A DNA stretch of 32,461 bases. Source: SAR202 cluster bacterium (GTDB taxonomy: Bacteria; Chloroflexota; Dehalococcoidia; Lucifugimonadales; UBA826). Within the stretch, counting starts at the first letter, position 1; each line of letters starts with the position of its first letter. The translations under genes were made by a program, and so were the position numbers. The notes beneath the pieces are model-generated. The model had not been told where the DNA came from. It saw only the letters and a program-made list of their open reading frames with translations, and searched no databases. The DNA lies in assembly GCA_009392815.1 (NCBI GenBank), contig VFFS01000066.1, forward strand, positions 1 to 32,461, read 5' to 3'. Positions 6,453-14,036 of this stretch are shown here, in pieces.

Positions 6453-8192
6453 ATGAGAAATATATGGGAGGACCCATTGACTTCAGTTACTACTCACAGC
6501 GACTCCTCTTTTATCAAAACGGAGGCTGTTTCACATAATGGAATGGTGGCCACTAAAGATAGATTGGCGACTGAGGCAGGTTTAGAAATACTCAGGATGG
6601 GGGGAAACGCAGTAGACGCTGGGGTTGCGTCTTGCCTTGCAGTCGGAGTAGTGGAACCTGAATCGAGTGGTATCGGAGGGGGTGGCTACATGGTGTTTCA
6701 AATGGGCGACGAAGGTGGAGTTATTGGCTTCCCCATGAAGGGTCCACTTGCAGGTTCACCAGATATGTATTCACTATCGGGGGAGGCATCAGTTGGTAGT
6801 TTTGGATGGGCGGGAGTCGTAAATGATGAGAACATTCACGGCTACCGTTCTATTGCGGTCCCTGGGTGCATCGCAGGCTTAATGGAAGCCCATAAGAGAT
6901 TTGGGAATTTACCCTGGTCAGAGGTAGTTGCCCCAGCCGCCAACATAGCGCGCAAAGGCTTCTCACCTGAATGGTTCACACTGTATAAATTTGGCAGCTT
7001 GTCCCAAATGTTACTTCGCTACACTGAGTTAAGGGACACATTCATGCCAGACAACCAACTGCCTTATGGTGGAATAGACGCTCCCTTCATTTTAAAACAA
7101 CCAAACTTAGCAGATTCTTTGGATTCAATCGCAAGAGATGGAGCAGACTCATTTTACCGAGGCGAATTAACCGAAGATATTACCAAAGACATCCAACTCA
7201 ATGGAGGTATTCTGACAGGCCAAGACTTCGATCAATATAAACCATTCTATTGGAAGAATGGTCTTGAATTTCAATATCGAGGCAAAATTATTCGCGTTCC
7301 AAATTATGCCAGTGCTGGAATAACGAGTGCCATGACTCTGAAGCTGCTCAACAAATTCGATTTGCCCTCTATGGGACATAACAGCGTAGAAGCGTTGCAT
7401 CTGTACATTAACGCCGCTCGAATGGCTTATGCAGATAGGTTTGAATATGTAGCAGATCCGGAGTTTGCTGACGTTCCCTGGCAAGGGCTTGTTTCTGATA
7501 TTTACACAGACCGACGGAGTAGGGAAATAACAGCTAATTGTCCCTCAGAGTACATCCCTGGAAACCCCTGGATTGAGGAGGGCCGAGAACCTAAATTCGT
7601 ACTTGAAAGCAGTAAGCCCCAGCCAGATGATGGAACTACTCATCTTACAGTTGTAGACAGCGAAGGAAATGCCGTTTCAATAACAAACACCATAATGTCA
7701 GGATTCGGGTCAGGTATTATTCCGAAAGGAACTGGAATCGTGATGAACAACGGAATGATGTGGTATGACCCTGTCCCAGGAAGAGTAAACTCCATTGCCC
7801 CAGGAAAGTACCCACTAAATAATATGACTCCTGCCCTAGTCCTTGGAAAAGACGGGGTGGAAATTGCCGTGGGGGCATCAGGAGGGAGAAGAATTACTAA
7901 TTGTGTTACCTCGTTACTCTCAAAAATGATAGATTTCGGGTTAAGCCCGCAAGAAGCCATCGATGCTCCTAGAGTCGACTGCAGCTCCTCTACTACTGAT
8001 GTACCAGTTGAATTGGATCCGGAAATTGTAAAAAGCTTGACGGAAAAAGGTCACAACATAAGAGTACTAGGTGAAGGATTCACTCAAACCGGGTTTGCCA
8101 AATTTGCCAGTCCCACAGCCATTACCAGGAGTAACGGAATATTCCTTGGAGGGGTCGATTCCTTTCATACAGCCCATGCAGCAGGACTTTAG
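6453..8192 (+). CDS. ggt: Gamma-glutamyltransferase (gamma-glutamyltranspeptidase)
   Basis: N-terminal-nucleophile hydrolase that cleaves gamma-glutamyl bonds (glutathione, gamma-glutamyl peptides) or transfers the glutamyl group. The 579-residue precursor should cleave itself before T395: TTHLTVVDSEGNAVSITNTI follows the family pattern at the N-terminus of the small subunit. Other signatures are MVATKDRLATEAGLEILRMGGNAVDAGVA at the start of the mature fold, ESSGIGGGGYMV, and MTPALVLGKDGVEIAVGASGG near the end. No signal peptide is evident, so a cytosolic enzyme is likely, unlike the periplasmic E. coli form. ATG at 6453 lacks a clear Shine-Dalgarno, in keeping with the short leader; M30 (HNGMVATKD) is an alternative start. 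It ends 29 bp from the convergent P-loop gene. Confidence 0.93.
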   Translation: MRNIWEDPLTSVTTHSDSSFIKTEAVSHNGMVATKDRLATEAGLEILRMGGNAVDAGVASCLAVGVVEPESSGIGGGGYMVFQMGDEGGVIGFPMKGPLAGSPDMYSLSGEASVGSFGWAGVVNDENIHGYRSIAVPGCIAGLMEAHKRFGNLPWSEVVAPAANIARKGFSPEWFTLYKFGSLSQMLLRYTELRDTFMPDNQLPYGGIDAPFILKQPNLADSLDSIARDGADSFYRGELTEDITKDIQLNGGILTGQDFDQYKPFYWKNGLEFQYRGKIIRVPNYASAGITSAMTLKLLNKFDLPSMGHNSVEALHLYINAARMAYADRFEYVADPEFADVPWQGLVSDIYTDRRSREITANCPSEYIPGNPWIEEGREPKFVLESSKPQPDDGTTHLTVVDSEGNAVSITNTIMSGFGSGIIPKGTGIVMNNGMMWYDPVPGRVNSIAPGKYPLNNMTPALVLGKDGVEIAVGASGGRRITNCVTSLLSKMIDFGLSPQEAIDAPRVDCSSSTTDVPVELDPEIVKSLTEKGHNIRVLGEGFTQTGFAKFASPTAITRSNGIFLGGVDSFHTAHAAGL

Positions 8193-8221
8193 CCGCTAAG
8201 CGACCGAATCAACCTATAATA

Positions 8222-9169
8222 TTAACCAGTGATAATCTTCACGTCGACAGCGTCGGTCAGCAATTCCTTTGCCTTGTCCAATTTTTCTAAATGATCGAAC
8301 CTAGCATGCTGCTGAAGTGAACCAACTGCTTCCATTGTTTCTATTGTATTCGTATCAACTATTACAGCCGCCACTTCTTCTTCCTCACACTCATACTTAA
8401 CGTATTCAATCGGCTCCAGACCTCTGGTTAAAATAAAACACTGCATGTCCGTCTGAAGGGCAGACATCTGAACATCCGGCCTGTCACCCCTAACTATAAC
8501 GGCTTTTCTGTCTTTAGTGGAAAAAAGGAATTCGCCTGGATCCATCCCAAATCCACCTACCATAAAGTTTTCAACCAATCTGCCAGAATACTCCGAACCA
8601 GTAAAAAACCTTGCCCCCAAGAGTTCTGAAATTTGACCCACCGTCAAACTCAGGAGAGTCCTATCTTCAGGTATGAGTCCCAGTACATTAATGCCAGCTT
8701 TTTGAAAGGACGGCACTATCTTATTTTCCGCTTCCCTTCTGCCATACAGAGTCAAGCAATTTATCAGGATACCTAAGATATTTCCCTCAAATTTTTGAGC
8801 GTAAGCCAGACTTGAATCATTATCCTTAAAATCCGACACGACAAGGACTTGCGATCCTGTTGTCTTGGCTATTTCAACATGGCCTGATATTGACATATCG
8901 CTGGAAGAATCCACTATCACTAGCGAGCTATTGGAGGATTCTTCATCAACTGTCTTTGCAACTTCTGAAAGTTCATTGGAATGAAGAGTGGTTATTCGAA
9001 CGTTTTCCAGGCCCGATGTAATCCCTACCTCACTACCGGTGTGACCGTCAGCCCCAATTCTCACAAGACTAACCGAACCCTGATCACCGGATGCTATGCC
9101 AGCCAACGCCATGGCGACCATCGTCTTACCGGCTCCGCGGTTTTGTGATGTTACATAAACGACGCCCAT
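8222..9169 (-). CDS. P-loop ATPase with DRTGG domain (phosphotransacetylase N-terminal-like, BioD-like)
   Basis: Stand-alone version of the regulatory N-terminal half of some phosphotransacetylases: a dethiobiotin-synthetase-like P-loop domain followed by DRTGG. Using the ATG at 9169, the Walker A motif SQNRGAGKT is at 8-16, right at the N-terminus as expected. SLVIVDSSSDMSISGHVEIAKTTGSQVLVVSDF matches the Walker B and following strand of this family. The DRTGG part runs from about 200 (SGRLVENFMVGGFGMDPGEFLFSTKDRKAVIVRGDRPDVQMSAL). There is no phosphotransacetylase catalytic domain (315 residues in total). The frame could open with TTG at 9184. It lies 54 bp after rpsU and may be cotranscribed. 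A sensory or regulatory role in acyl-phosphate/CoA metabolism is the usual guess; its true function is unknown. Confidence 0.85.
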   Translation of the reverse strand: MGVVYVTSQNRGAGKTMVAMALAGIASGDQGSVSLVRIGADGHTGSEVGITSGLENVRITTLHSNELSEVAKTVDEESSNSSLVIVDSSSDMSISGHVEIAKTTGSQVLVVSDFKDNDSSLAYAQKFEGNILGILINCLTLYGRREAENKIVPSFQKAGINVLGLIPEDRTLLSLTVGQISELLGARFFTGSEYSGRLVENFMVGGFGMDPGEFLFSTKDRKAVIVRGDRPDVQMSALQTDMQCFILTRGLEPIEYVKYECEEEEVAAVIVDTNTIETMEAVGSLQQHARFDHLEKLDKAKELLTDAVDVKIITG

Positions 9170-9223
9170 TCCCACACTTTCCAACTAATCAAAGACTTAA
9201 ATTATTGCTGGGAGCTTCAAAAT

Positions 9224-9421
9224 CTAGGTTCGTACTCCACGACGTCTACGGCGTAGTCTCCTTAGGCTTCTCTGCTTATCAAGCCTTTCTTGCTCTCCTT
9301 TGGAACGAAAGAACCGCCTATTGCGCAATTCTCTAAGAATTCCAGACCTCTGCATTGTGGTCTGAAACCGTTTAAGTAAAGCTTCTGGATCTTCACCATC
9401 TCGCTGGGTTACAAATGCCAA
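9224..9421 (-). CDS. rpsU: Small ribosomal subunit protein bS21
   Basis: The 65-residue basic protein fits bS21 along its length: FVTQRDGEDPEALLKRFQTTMQRSGILRELRNRRFF, then a Lys/Arg-rich tail RSLRRLRRRRRGVRT. bS21 sits by the anti-Shine-Dalgarno end of 16S rRNA and helps start-site selection. The start is TTG at 9421, preceded by GGGAG with 8-nt spacing, since the frame has no in-frame ATG. A hairpin sits in its leader and an extended -10 promoter lies about 110 bp upstream. Small size and strong composition bias leave little doubt about the family. Confidence 0.9.
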   Translation of the reverse strand: MAFVTQRDGEDPEALLKRFQTTMQRSGILRELRNRRFFRSKGEQERLDKQRSLRRLRRRRRGVRT

Positions 9422-9457
9422 CCTTAATCTCCCTATCGATTCAACATTTCATATCTC

Positions 9458-9480
9458 TTCATGGAACTCATCGCCATGAA
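9458..9480 (-). promoter_or_regulatory. Inverted repeat in the rpsU leader
   Basis: TTCATGG 9458-9464 and CCATGAA 9474-9480 are perfect 7-bp arms around a 9-nt loop. In the predicted rpsU transcript this hairpin lies 36 nt before the start codon. Position suggests a leader element for a ribosomal protein gene, but I know no bS21 leader motif that it matches. Confidence 0.3.
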
Positions 9481-9531
9481 AGAACCAAGTAAAGCAACTG
9501 AAGGGCACACGAGTCCCTTACAAGGTCGACA

Positions 9532-9540
9532 ATTATAGCA
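9532..9540 (-). promoter_or_regulatory. Extended -10 promoter for rpsU
   Basis: Read on the minus strand: TGC-TATAAT, a perfect -10 hexamer at 9532-9537 with TG one base upstream. No convincing -35 lies 17 bp upstream. The predicted start near 9525 gives a leader of about 104 nt. Confidence 0.5.
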
Positions 9541-9645
9541 TAGTAACAGCCTAAGCTTATCGACACATTTAGTTGCGACCATGGTGCCTGAGGCTCTAAT
9601 ATTTCCCTATAGCTAATAATGAATCCTAGATGAGAAGGAGTTCGA

Positions 9646-10170
9646 ATGGCCGGTCCTCTCAATGAATTTACCCAAGTAACTAAATTTGAGCCAGAAACAT
9701 TCGGCGATCCTGGAATGAGAACCTTTCGGATCACCGCTGAAAGCGCGAGTAGCGCGGCGAAAGTGTGGTTGGAAAAAGAACAGTTGGCAGAACTATGCCT
9801 GGCGATGACTCAAATGGATCGCGAAAATAAGCCAACTTCGAACGACACCGACATTTCTCCTTCTGATCTTGAAGCTGAGCCTCTAACTAATCTGGATTTC
9901 AAGGCAAACAGACTCGCCTTCGGCCACAATCCTGATTCAGGAATGTTTGTAGTCGACGCTTACGATCCTCAGCAAGAAGACGAAAATGATGAACCGACTG
10001 TTCGGATATGGGTAACAAGAGACCAGATACGGAGTTTCTCCCGTGACGGGCTAGCAATAGTATCCGCTGGCAGAGCCATTTGTGATCTGTGTGGAAGACC
10101 GAAAAATTTGGACGGACATTACTGTGAGAGAACAAACGGCCACAGTAAAGAAGGAGCTGAGAATCTATAA
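9646..10170 (+). CDS. DUF3090 family protein
   Basis: The 174 residues match the DUF3090 family (TIGR03847 type): a first domain PLNEFTQVTKFEPETFGDPGMRTFRITAES, then RLAFGHNPDSGMFVVDAYD, VRIWVTRDQIRSFSRDGLAIVSAGRAICDLCGRPKNLDGHYCERTNGH at the end. C146, C149, H158 and C160 form a compact zinc-ribbon-like site. The function is unknown. In Actinobacteria this family usually sits beside a SCO1664-family kinase-like protein, as it does here (42 bp downstream), and often a histidine phosphatase. ATG at 9646 is preceded by GAAGGAG at good spacing. A weak promoter (TTGCGA, 18 bp, TAATAT) lies at 9571-9600. The acidic, low-complexity stretch at 60-85 is probably a linker. Confidence 0.9.
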   Translation: MAGPLNEFTQVTKFEPETFGDPGMRTFRITAESASSAAKVWLEKEQLAELCLAMTQMDRENKPTSNDTDISPSDLEAEPLTNLDFKANRLAFGHNPDSGMFVVDAYDPQQEDENDEPTVRIWVTRDQIRSFSRDGLAIVSAGRAICDLCGRPKNLDGHYCERTNGHSKEGAENL

Positions 10171-10212
10171 AGACCCTGTTCCAAACATACGTACGATTCT
10201 TGGAATATTGAC

Positions 10213-10998
10213 TTGAGCTCAGGTAAGCAAGAAGATCCTCGTTCTCAATTTCCTTCTCCTGACGCTGACATTATTTACCCCGAAGCTTCTGAAGCAAACT
10301 TGTTCTTGGAAACTGGAGAATTCCTTGGTGGACACACAATGCCTTGGGGCTCTAACTATACATTTCTGGTTTGGCTTTCAGCGGAAAGTCCAGACAAATG
10401 TATACAAGCCATTTACAAACCCCGGGACGGGGAAAAACCTTTAAATGACTTCCCACATGGAACTTTGTACAAAAGGGAATTTGCAACTTACCTACTCAGT
10501 CAAGAACTGGGCTGGCCCAACGTTCCCCTAACGACTATAAGGGAGGGTCCGTACGGAGTAGGATCAATGCAGTTGTACATCGACTGTGACCCCAGAATTA
10601 CCTATTTTGAACTTCGTGACACGATGTCCGAAGAACTTGAGAAATTAGCAGTCTTTGACCTTCTCACAAACAACGCAGATAGAAAAGCCGGCCACTGTCT
10701 ACTAGACAATCAGGAAACTATTTGGTCAATCGATCACGGGCTGACTTTCCATTCCATATTCAAGCTCCGGACCGTTATGCTTGAGTATTGCGGCAAAGAA
10801 ATATCCAGCCAACTTATTCAGGATCTGAAGCTATTTGCTGACAGTATGGAATCATCTAGCGAGATTAAATCACATTTAGAGACTCAAACCTCCGCTAAGG
10901 AGATCGATTCACTTAAGAGAAGACTAGACATTATGATAAATAACCCAGTGATTCCAATACTTGATCCTTACAGGGACGTACCATGGCCATTCGTTTAG
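10213..10998 (+). CDS. SCO1664-family protein (PI3/PI4-kinase-like fold)
   Basis: The 261 residues match the SCO1664 family (TIGR03843 type), a small bacterial relative of the phosphatidylinositol 3/4-kinase fold. Kinase-like landmarks are present: K69 in AIYKPRDGE (the ATP lysine position), the catalytic-loop-like NNADRKAGH at 153-161, and the DFG-like IDHG at 173-176. YKREFATYLLSQELGWPNVPLT is also typical. The substrate is unknown. It starts with TTG at 10213, 42 bp after DUF3090; no ATG occurs before residue 43 and the Shine-Dalgarno is weak, so the exact start is uncertain. The pair is almost certainly one operon. A histidine phosphatase of the kind often linked to them lies 6 kb away (17007-17621). 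Confidence 0.88.
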   Translation: MSSGKQEDPRSQFPSPDADIIYPEASEANLFLETGEFLGGHTMPWGSNYTFLVWLSAESPDKCIQAIYKPRDGEKPLNDFPHGTLYKREFATYLLSQELGWPNVPLTTIREGPYGVGSMQLYIDCDPRITYFELRDTMSEELEKLAVFDLLTNNADRKAGHCLLDNQETIWSIDHGLTFHSIFKLRTVMLEYCGKEISSQLIQDLKLFADSMESSSEIKSHLETQTSAKEIDSLKRRLDIMINNPVIPILDPYRDVPWPFV

Positions 10999-11056
10999 AA
11001 GAATGTAACTCCAAAAACAATAAGTATTCTGATACCTCACAGTCACTGCGTTCGTA

Positions 11057-11086
11057 TTGCCACAAAATATAACCTAGCAATAAGAT
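11057..11086 (+). promoter_or_regulatory. Promoter for tRNA-Ser
   Basis: TTGCCA at 11057-11062 (five of six bases of the -35 consensus), an 18-bp spacer and TAAGAT at 11081-11086. Transcription would start near 11093, about 37 nt before the mature tRNA, and could continue into sucC-sucD because no terminator is visible after the tRNA. Confidence 0.45.
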
Positions 11087-11129
11087 ATATGGGCTTCTTT
11101 ATAAGAAGAAATATATTCTTCACCAATAG

Positions 11130-11220
11130 GGAGGGTTGGCCGAGCGGACGAAGGCACCAGTCTTGAAAACTGGCATACCCTAATCGGGTATCGTGGGTTC
11201 GAATCCCACACCCTCCGCCA
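11130..11220 (+). tRNA. tRNA-Ser (UGA)
   Basis: A full class II tRNA cloverleaf. The 7-bp acceptor stem pairs GGAGGGT 11130-11136 with ACCCTCC 11210-11216, followed by the discriminator G and an encoded CCA. The anticodon arm CCAGT-CTTGAAA-ACTGG has the anticodon TGA. The long variable arm (ATACCC/GGGTAT stem) is diagnostic for tRNA-Ser. The T arm is GTGGG-TTCGAAT-CCCAC. It decodes UCA and, by wobble, other UCN serine codons. It lies 55 bp before sucC. Confidence 0.97.
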
Positions 11221-11275
11221 TATTATGAAAGCAGTCGCAAAGGGTTAAACCTACCCAGTGCCATAGGAAAAATAT

Positions 11276-12433
11276 ATGAAACTACATGAATTCCAATCCA
11301 AGGAAATCCTCTCAGAGTATGGAATACCTGTTCCTCGAGGGAAAGTAGCGAGAACCCCTAGTCAAGCAGCTACAGCAGCGTTTGACCTAGGTGGAACCAT
11401 AGTAGTCAAGGCTCAAGTCCATGCTGGAGGAAGAGGAAATGCCGGGGGCATAAAAGTAGTAAATACTCCGGGTGCAGCTGAAGAAGCAGCCGCCTCAATG
11501 CTAGGAACCAATCTAATAACGCACCAGACTGGGCCAGAAGGAGTACCGGTTCAAAACGTACTTATAGAAGAAGGTCTTGAAGTTGCCGAGGAGCTCTATC
11601 TGGGGTTGGTTATAGACGGGTCGACAAAAGGGGTAGTCGTGATTGCAAGTAAATCGGGAGGTGTAAACATTGAAGAAGTGGCGGAAAATGATCCTGAAAA
11701 AATAATCCAGATTCCTATTGATCCAGTGTTAGGACTCCAAGGTTTTCAAGGGAGACAGATTGCATATGCACTTGGACTGTCTCAAAAGCAAGTTAGGATA
11801 GCGTCTTCCATATTAGAAAGCCTGTATAGGGTATTCATAGATGTTGATGCTTCACTTTTAGAAATTAACCCGTTAGTAATTACCACTGACGGAGAGTTGG
11901 TAGCTGCTGACGCAAAAATAAATATCGATGACGATGCTGTCTATAGACATAAGAATATCCAAAACATGGCGGATCCCTCTCAGGAGGATCCCCTGGAAGT
12001 TCAGGCCAGAGAATCAGATATAAATTACGTTAAATTGGATGGAAATATAGGATGCATTGTAAATGGGGCAGGCTTGGCTATGGCAACAATGGACGTGTCT
12101 AGTGCAGCTAAAGCAGCACCAGCAAATTTTCTAGACATAGGAGGCGGAGCGGATGAGGAGAAAGTAGCAAAAGCTCTGACACTTGTACTTTCTGATCCTA
12201 ATGTGAAAGCTGTATTGGTGAATTTATTTGGAGGAATATTACGCTGTGACATAGCCGCAAGAGGGTTCGTCATGGCCATCGAGAGAAACCCTGAACTGGA
12301 ACGTCCAATGGTTATTCGTATGCTTGGAACGAACTCAGAAGAAGGAAGGGAGATACTAGCTTCTTCCAGTCTAAAAGTCACTATTGTTGAAACGTTAGAT
12401 GAAGCCGCCGAAGCTATTTCCAAACTATCGTAA
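11276..12433 (+). CDS. sucC: Succinate-CoA ligase, ADP/GDP-forming, beta subunit
   Basis: ATP-grasp subunit of succinyl-CoA synthetase, which converts succinyl-CoA to succinate with substrate-level phosphorylation in the TCA cycle. The 385-residue length is standard. The N-terminus MKLHEFQSKEILSEYGIPVPRG, the nucleotide-binding VVKAQVHAGGRGNAGGIK, the metal-site LLEINPLVITTDGELVAADAKI and the C-terminal NIGCIVNGAGLAMATMD and VNLFGGILRCD are all family hallmarks. The start at 11276 follows a modest AGGAAA. It is followed 57 bp later by the alpha subunit gene, the usual order. Confidence 0.97.
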   Translation: MKLHEFQSKEILSEYGIPVPRGKVARTPSQAATAAFDLGGTIVVKAQVHAGGRGNAGGIKVVNTPGAAEEAAASMLGTNLITHQTGPEGVPVQNVLIEEGLEVAEELYLGLVIDGSTKGVVVIASKSGGVNIEEVAENDPEKIIQIPIDPVLGLQGFQGRQIAYALGLSQKQVRIASSILESLYRVFIDVDASLLEINPLVITTDGELVAADAKINIDDDAVYRHKNIQNMADPSQEDPLEVQARESDINYVKLDGNIGCIVNGAGLAMATMDVSSAAKAAPANFLDIGGGADEEKVAKALTLVLSDPNVKAVLVNLFGGILRCDIAARGFVMAIERNPELERPMVIRMLGTNSEEGREILASSSLKVTIVETLDEAAEAISKLS

Positions 12434-12490
12434 TATTTAACTCGTATGTCCCAAAATGTCATTAAGGACTTTACAGTTCAGGAGAACTAA

Positions 12491-13366
12491 ATGAGCATTC
12501 TTGTAAATAAAAATACCCGGTTAATGGTTCAAGGAATAACCGGCAAAGAAGGTAGTTACCACGCACAAAGATCAGCTGAATACGGCGCCAATCTCGTAGC
12601 CGGAGTCACTCCTGGAAAGGGAGGGCAACAGTTCATGGATTCTGTGCCGGTGTTTGACACCGTACAAGAGGGCGTAAAAAAGACAGGCGCGGATGCTTCT
12701 TTAATATTTGTACCTCCTGCTTTTGCAGCAGATGCCATTGTGGAAGCGGTAGATGCAGGTATAAAAGTGATCGCTTGTATCACTGAAGGGATACCCGTTC
12801 AAGACAGTATCAAGGTTGTCAGATATATAAGAGATAAAGATGTAACTCTTGTAGGCCCAAACTGTCCAGGCATTATTTCTCCAGGGGAGAATTTTAAAAT
12901 GGGCATCATGCCCGGCCACATTCACATCAGTGGAAAGACGGGTGTGGTATCTCGCAGTGGTACCCTGACATATGAAGCAGTGAGCCAATTAACGACCCTC
13001 AATATTGGGCAGTCAACCTGCGTAGGAATAGGAGGTGACCCTGTTTCAGGTGTGTCATTCATAGATATATTGGAGAAATTCCAAGACGACCCAGATACAG
13101 ATAGTGTAGTTATGATTGGAGAAATCGGAGGGACAAAGGAACAAGAGGCAGCAGAGTACATAAAAAGCAATTTCACTAAGCCTATAGTGTCCCTAATAGT
13201 CGGGCAAAGCGCACCTCCAGGTAAAAGAATGGGGCATGCAGGTGCAATTATCACAGGTTCAGCTGGAAAAGCAGAGGAAAAAATTAAAGCCCTCTCCTCA
13301 GCAGGAGTAGCAATTGTCCCTAGACCAGGGGCTATTGGAACTACTCTTCAGCAAGCAATGAAGTAA
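12491..13366 (+). CDS. sucD: Succinate-CoA ligase alpha subunit
   Basis: CoA-binding subunit that carries the phosphohistidine intermediate. The 291 residues show the Rossmann-like start MVQGITGKEGSYHAQRSAEYGANLVAGVTPGKGG, the NCPGIISPGE loop, SRSGTLTYEAV, and the active-site histidine H249 in GKRMGHAGAIITG. Length and motifs are standard. The ATG at 12491 has a strong Shine-Dalgarno (CAGGAGAA). Together with sucC it gives a complete enzyme. A small membrane protein gene follows 14 bp after the stop. Confidence 0.97.
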   Translation: MSILVNKNTRLMVQGITGKEGSYHAQRSAEYGANLVAGVTPGKGGQQFMDSVPVFDTVQEGVKKTGADASLIFVPPAFAADAIVEAVDAGIKVIACITEGIPVQDSIKVVRYIRDKDVTLVGPNCPGIISPGENFKMGIMPGHIHISGKTGVVSRSGTLTYEAVSQLTTLNIGQSTCVGIGGDPVSGVSFIDILEKFQDDPDTDSVVMIGEIGGTKEQEAAEYIKSNFTKPIVSLIVGQSAPPGKRMGHAGAIITGSAGKAEEKIKALSSAGVAIVPRPGAIGTTLQQAMK

Positions 13367-13380
13367 CCATAAATATAAAG

Positions 13381-13806
13381 GTGTCAAGATTTTATGGGAC
13401 AACTATCAAGATTTGGGGCACAGGGGCCTGTGCTGGCACACTAACAGCATTTCTATTTTTCACCGGATATTTTTTCTTAGCTACTGACAAATTATTGACA
13501 GGCCCAGAGTTGATTGTAGCCTCATCATCTCCTGGCCTATCCAGTCTTGTCATTACCTACATAAATCCTAGACTGTTTAGAAGTCACAATGAGCCTATCT
13601 CTTTCAACTTGGGAATCTTTTTTCGTCTCCTTGTAGTTTGCTATTTAACATTTCTAATTCCCCTTATGGGAGTCATTCCAGGCTCTTCTCAAGTTTCCTA
13701 CTTTTTACAGCTATTGACCTTCGGCCTTCTTGGTGGTGCGTTCTGGAGCACCCCATTCGCAATAATAAGATTCATTTTCGATTTTCTAAATCGGGGACGC
13801 ACCTAG
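13381..13806 (+). CDS. Small integral membrane protein of unknown function
   Basis: I do not recognise this family. The 141 residues contain four likely membrane helices: about 12-34 (GTGACAGTLTAFLFFTGYFFLA), 41-60, 78-100 (GIFFRLLVVCYLTFLIPLMGVIP) and 110-135 (LQLLTFGLLGGAFWSTPFAIIRFIF), so little of the protein lies outside the membrane. It follows sucD by 14 bp, so it is probably in the same transcript. The start is GTG at 13381; AAGG abuts it too closely to be a standard Shine-Dalgarno, and no ATG occurs until the third helix. I see no catalytic or binding motif. A short, overlapping frame at 13638-13829 looks like a shadow. Confidence 0.65.
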   Translation: MSRFYGTTIKIWGTGACAGTLTAFLFFTGYFFLATDKLLTGPELIVASSSPGLSSLVITYINPRLFRSHNEPISFNLGIFFRLLVVCYLTFLIPLMGVIPGSSQVSYFLQLLTFGLLGGAFWSTPFAIIRFIFDFLNRGRT

Positions 13807-13915
13807 TCGCCACATCTATCTGCCCTTAATTTACTGTACTTTCATTAAATAACAAAAGCTGGTATTTGTCGGTAACGAATCATCAGACGGCCCTCAAATA
13901 ATAGAACATTTATTA

Positions 13916-13955
13916 GAACATATGTATTTACTTAGCTTTATTTCGATGCTATAGT
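13916..13955 (+). promoter_or_regulatory. recA promoter with SOS (LexA)-box-like sequence
   Basis: Promoter: TTTACT at 13927-13932, 17-bp spacer, extended -10 TGC-TATAGT at 13947-13955. GAACATATGTAT at 13916-13927 resembles the Gram-positive-type SOS box (GAAC-N4-GTTC); the left half and centre match, the right half has two mismatches. It abuts and partly overlaps the -35, the place where LexA would repress. The heptamer AGAACAT recurs at 13903, 13915 and 13971. Confidence 0.4.
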
Positions 13956-14036
13956 TAGCCTCGCATAATTAGAACATACCGAATTGCTGCATTAAAAATA
14001 TTAACCTCTAGAGATAATCTGTTAGGAGCACCAACC

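Noticed and set aside
9468-9734. 88-codon minus-strand frame across the start of the DUF3090 gene
   Set aside because: Antisense to the well-supported DUF3090 start and its promoter; no Shine-Dalgarno and no recognisable motif.
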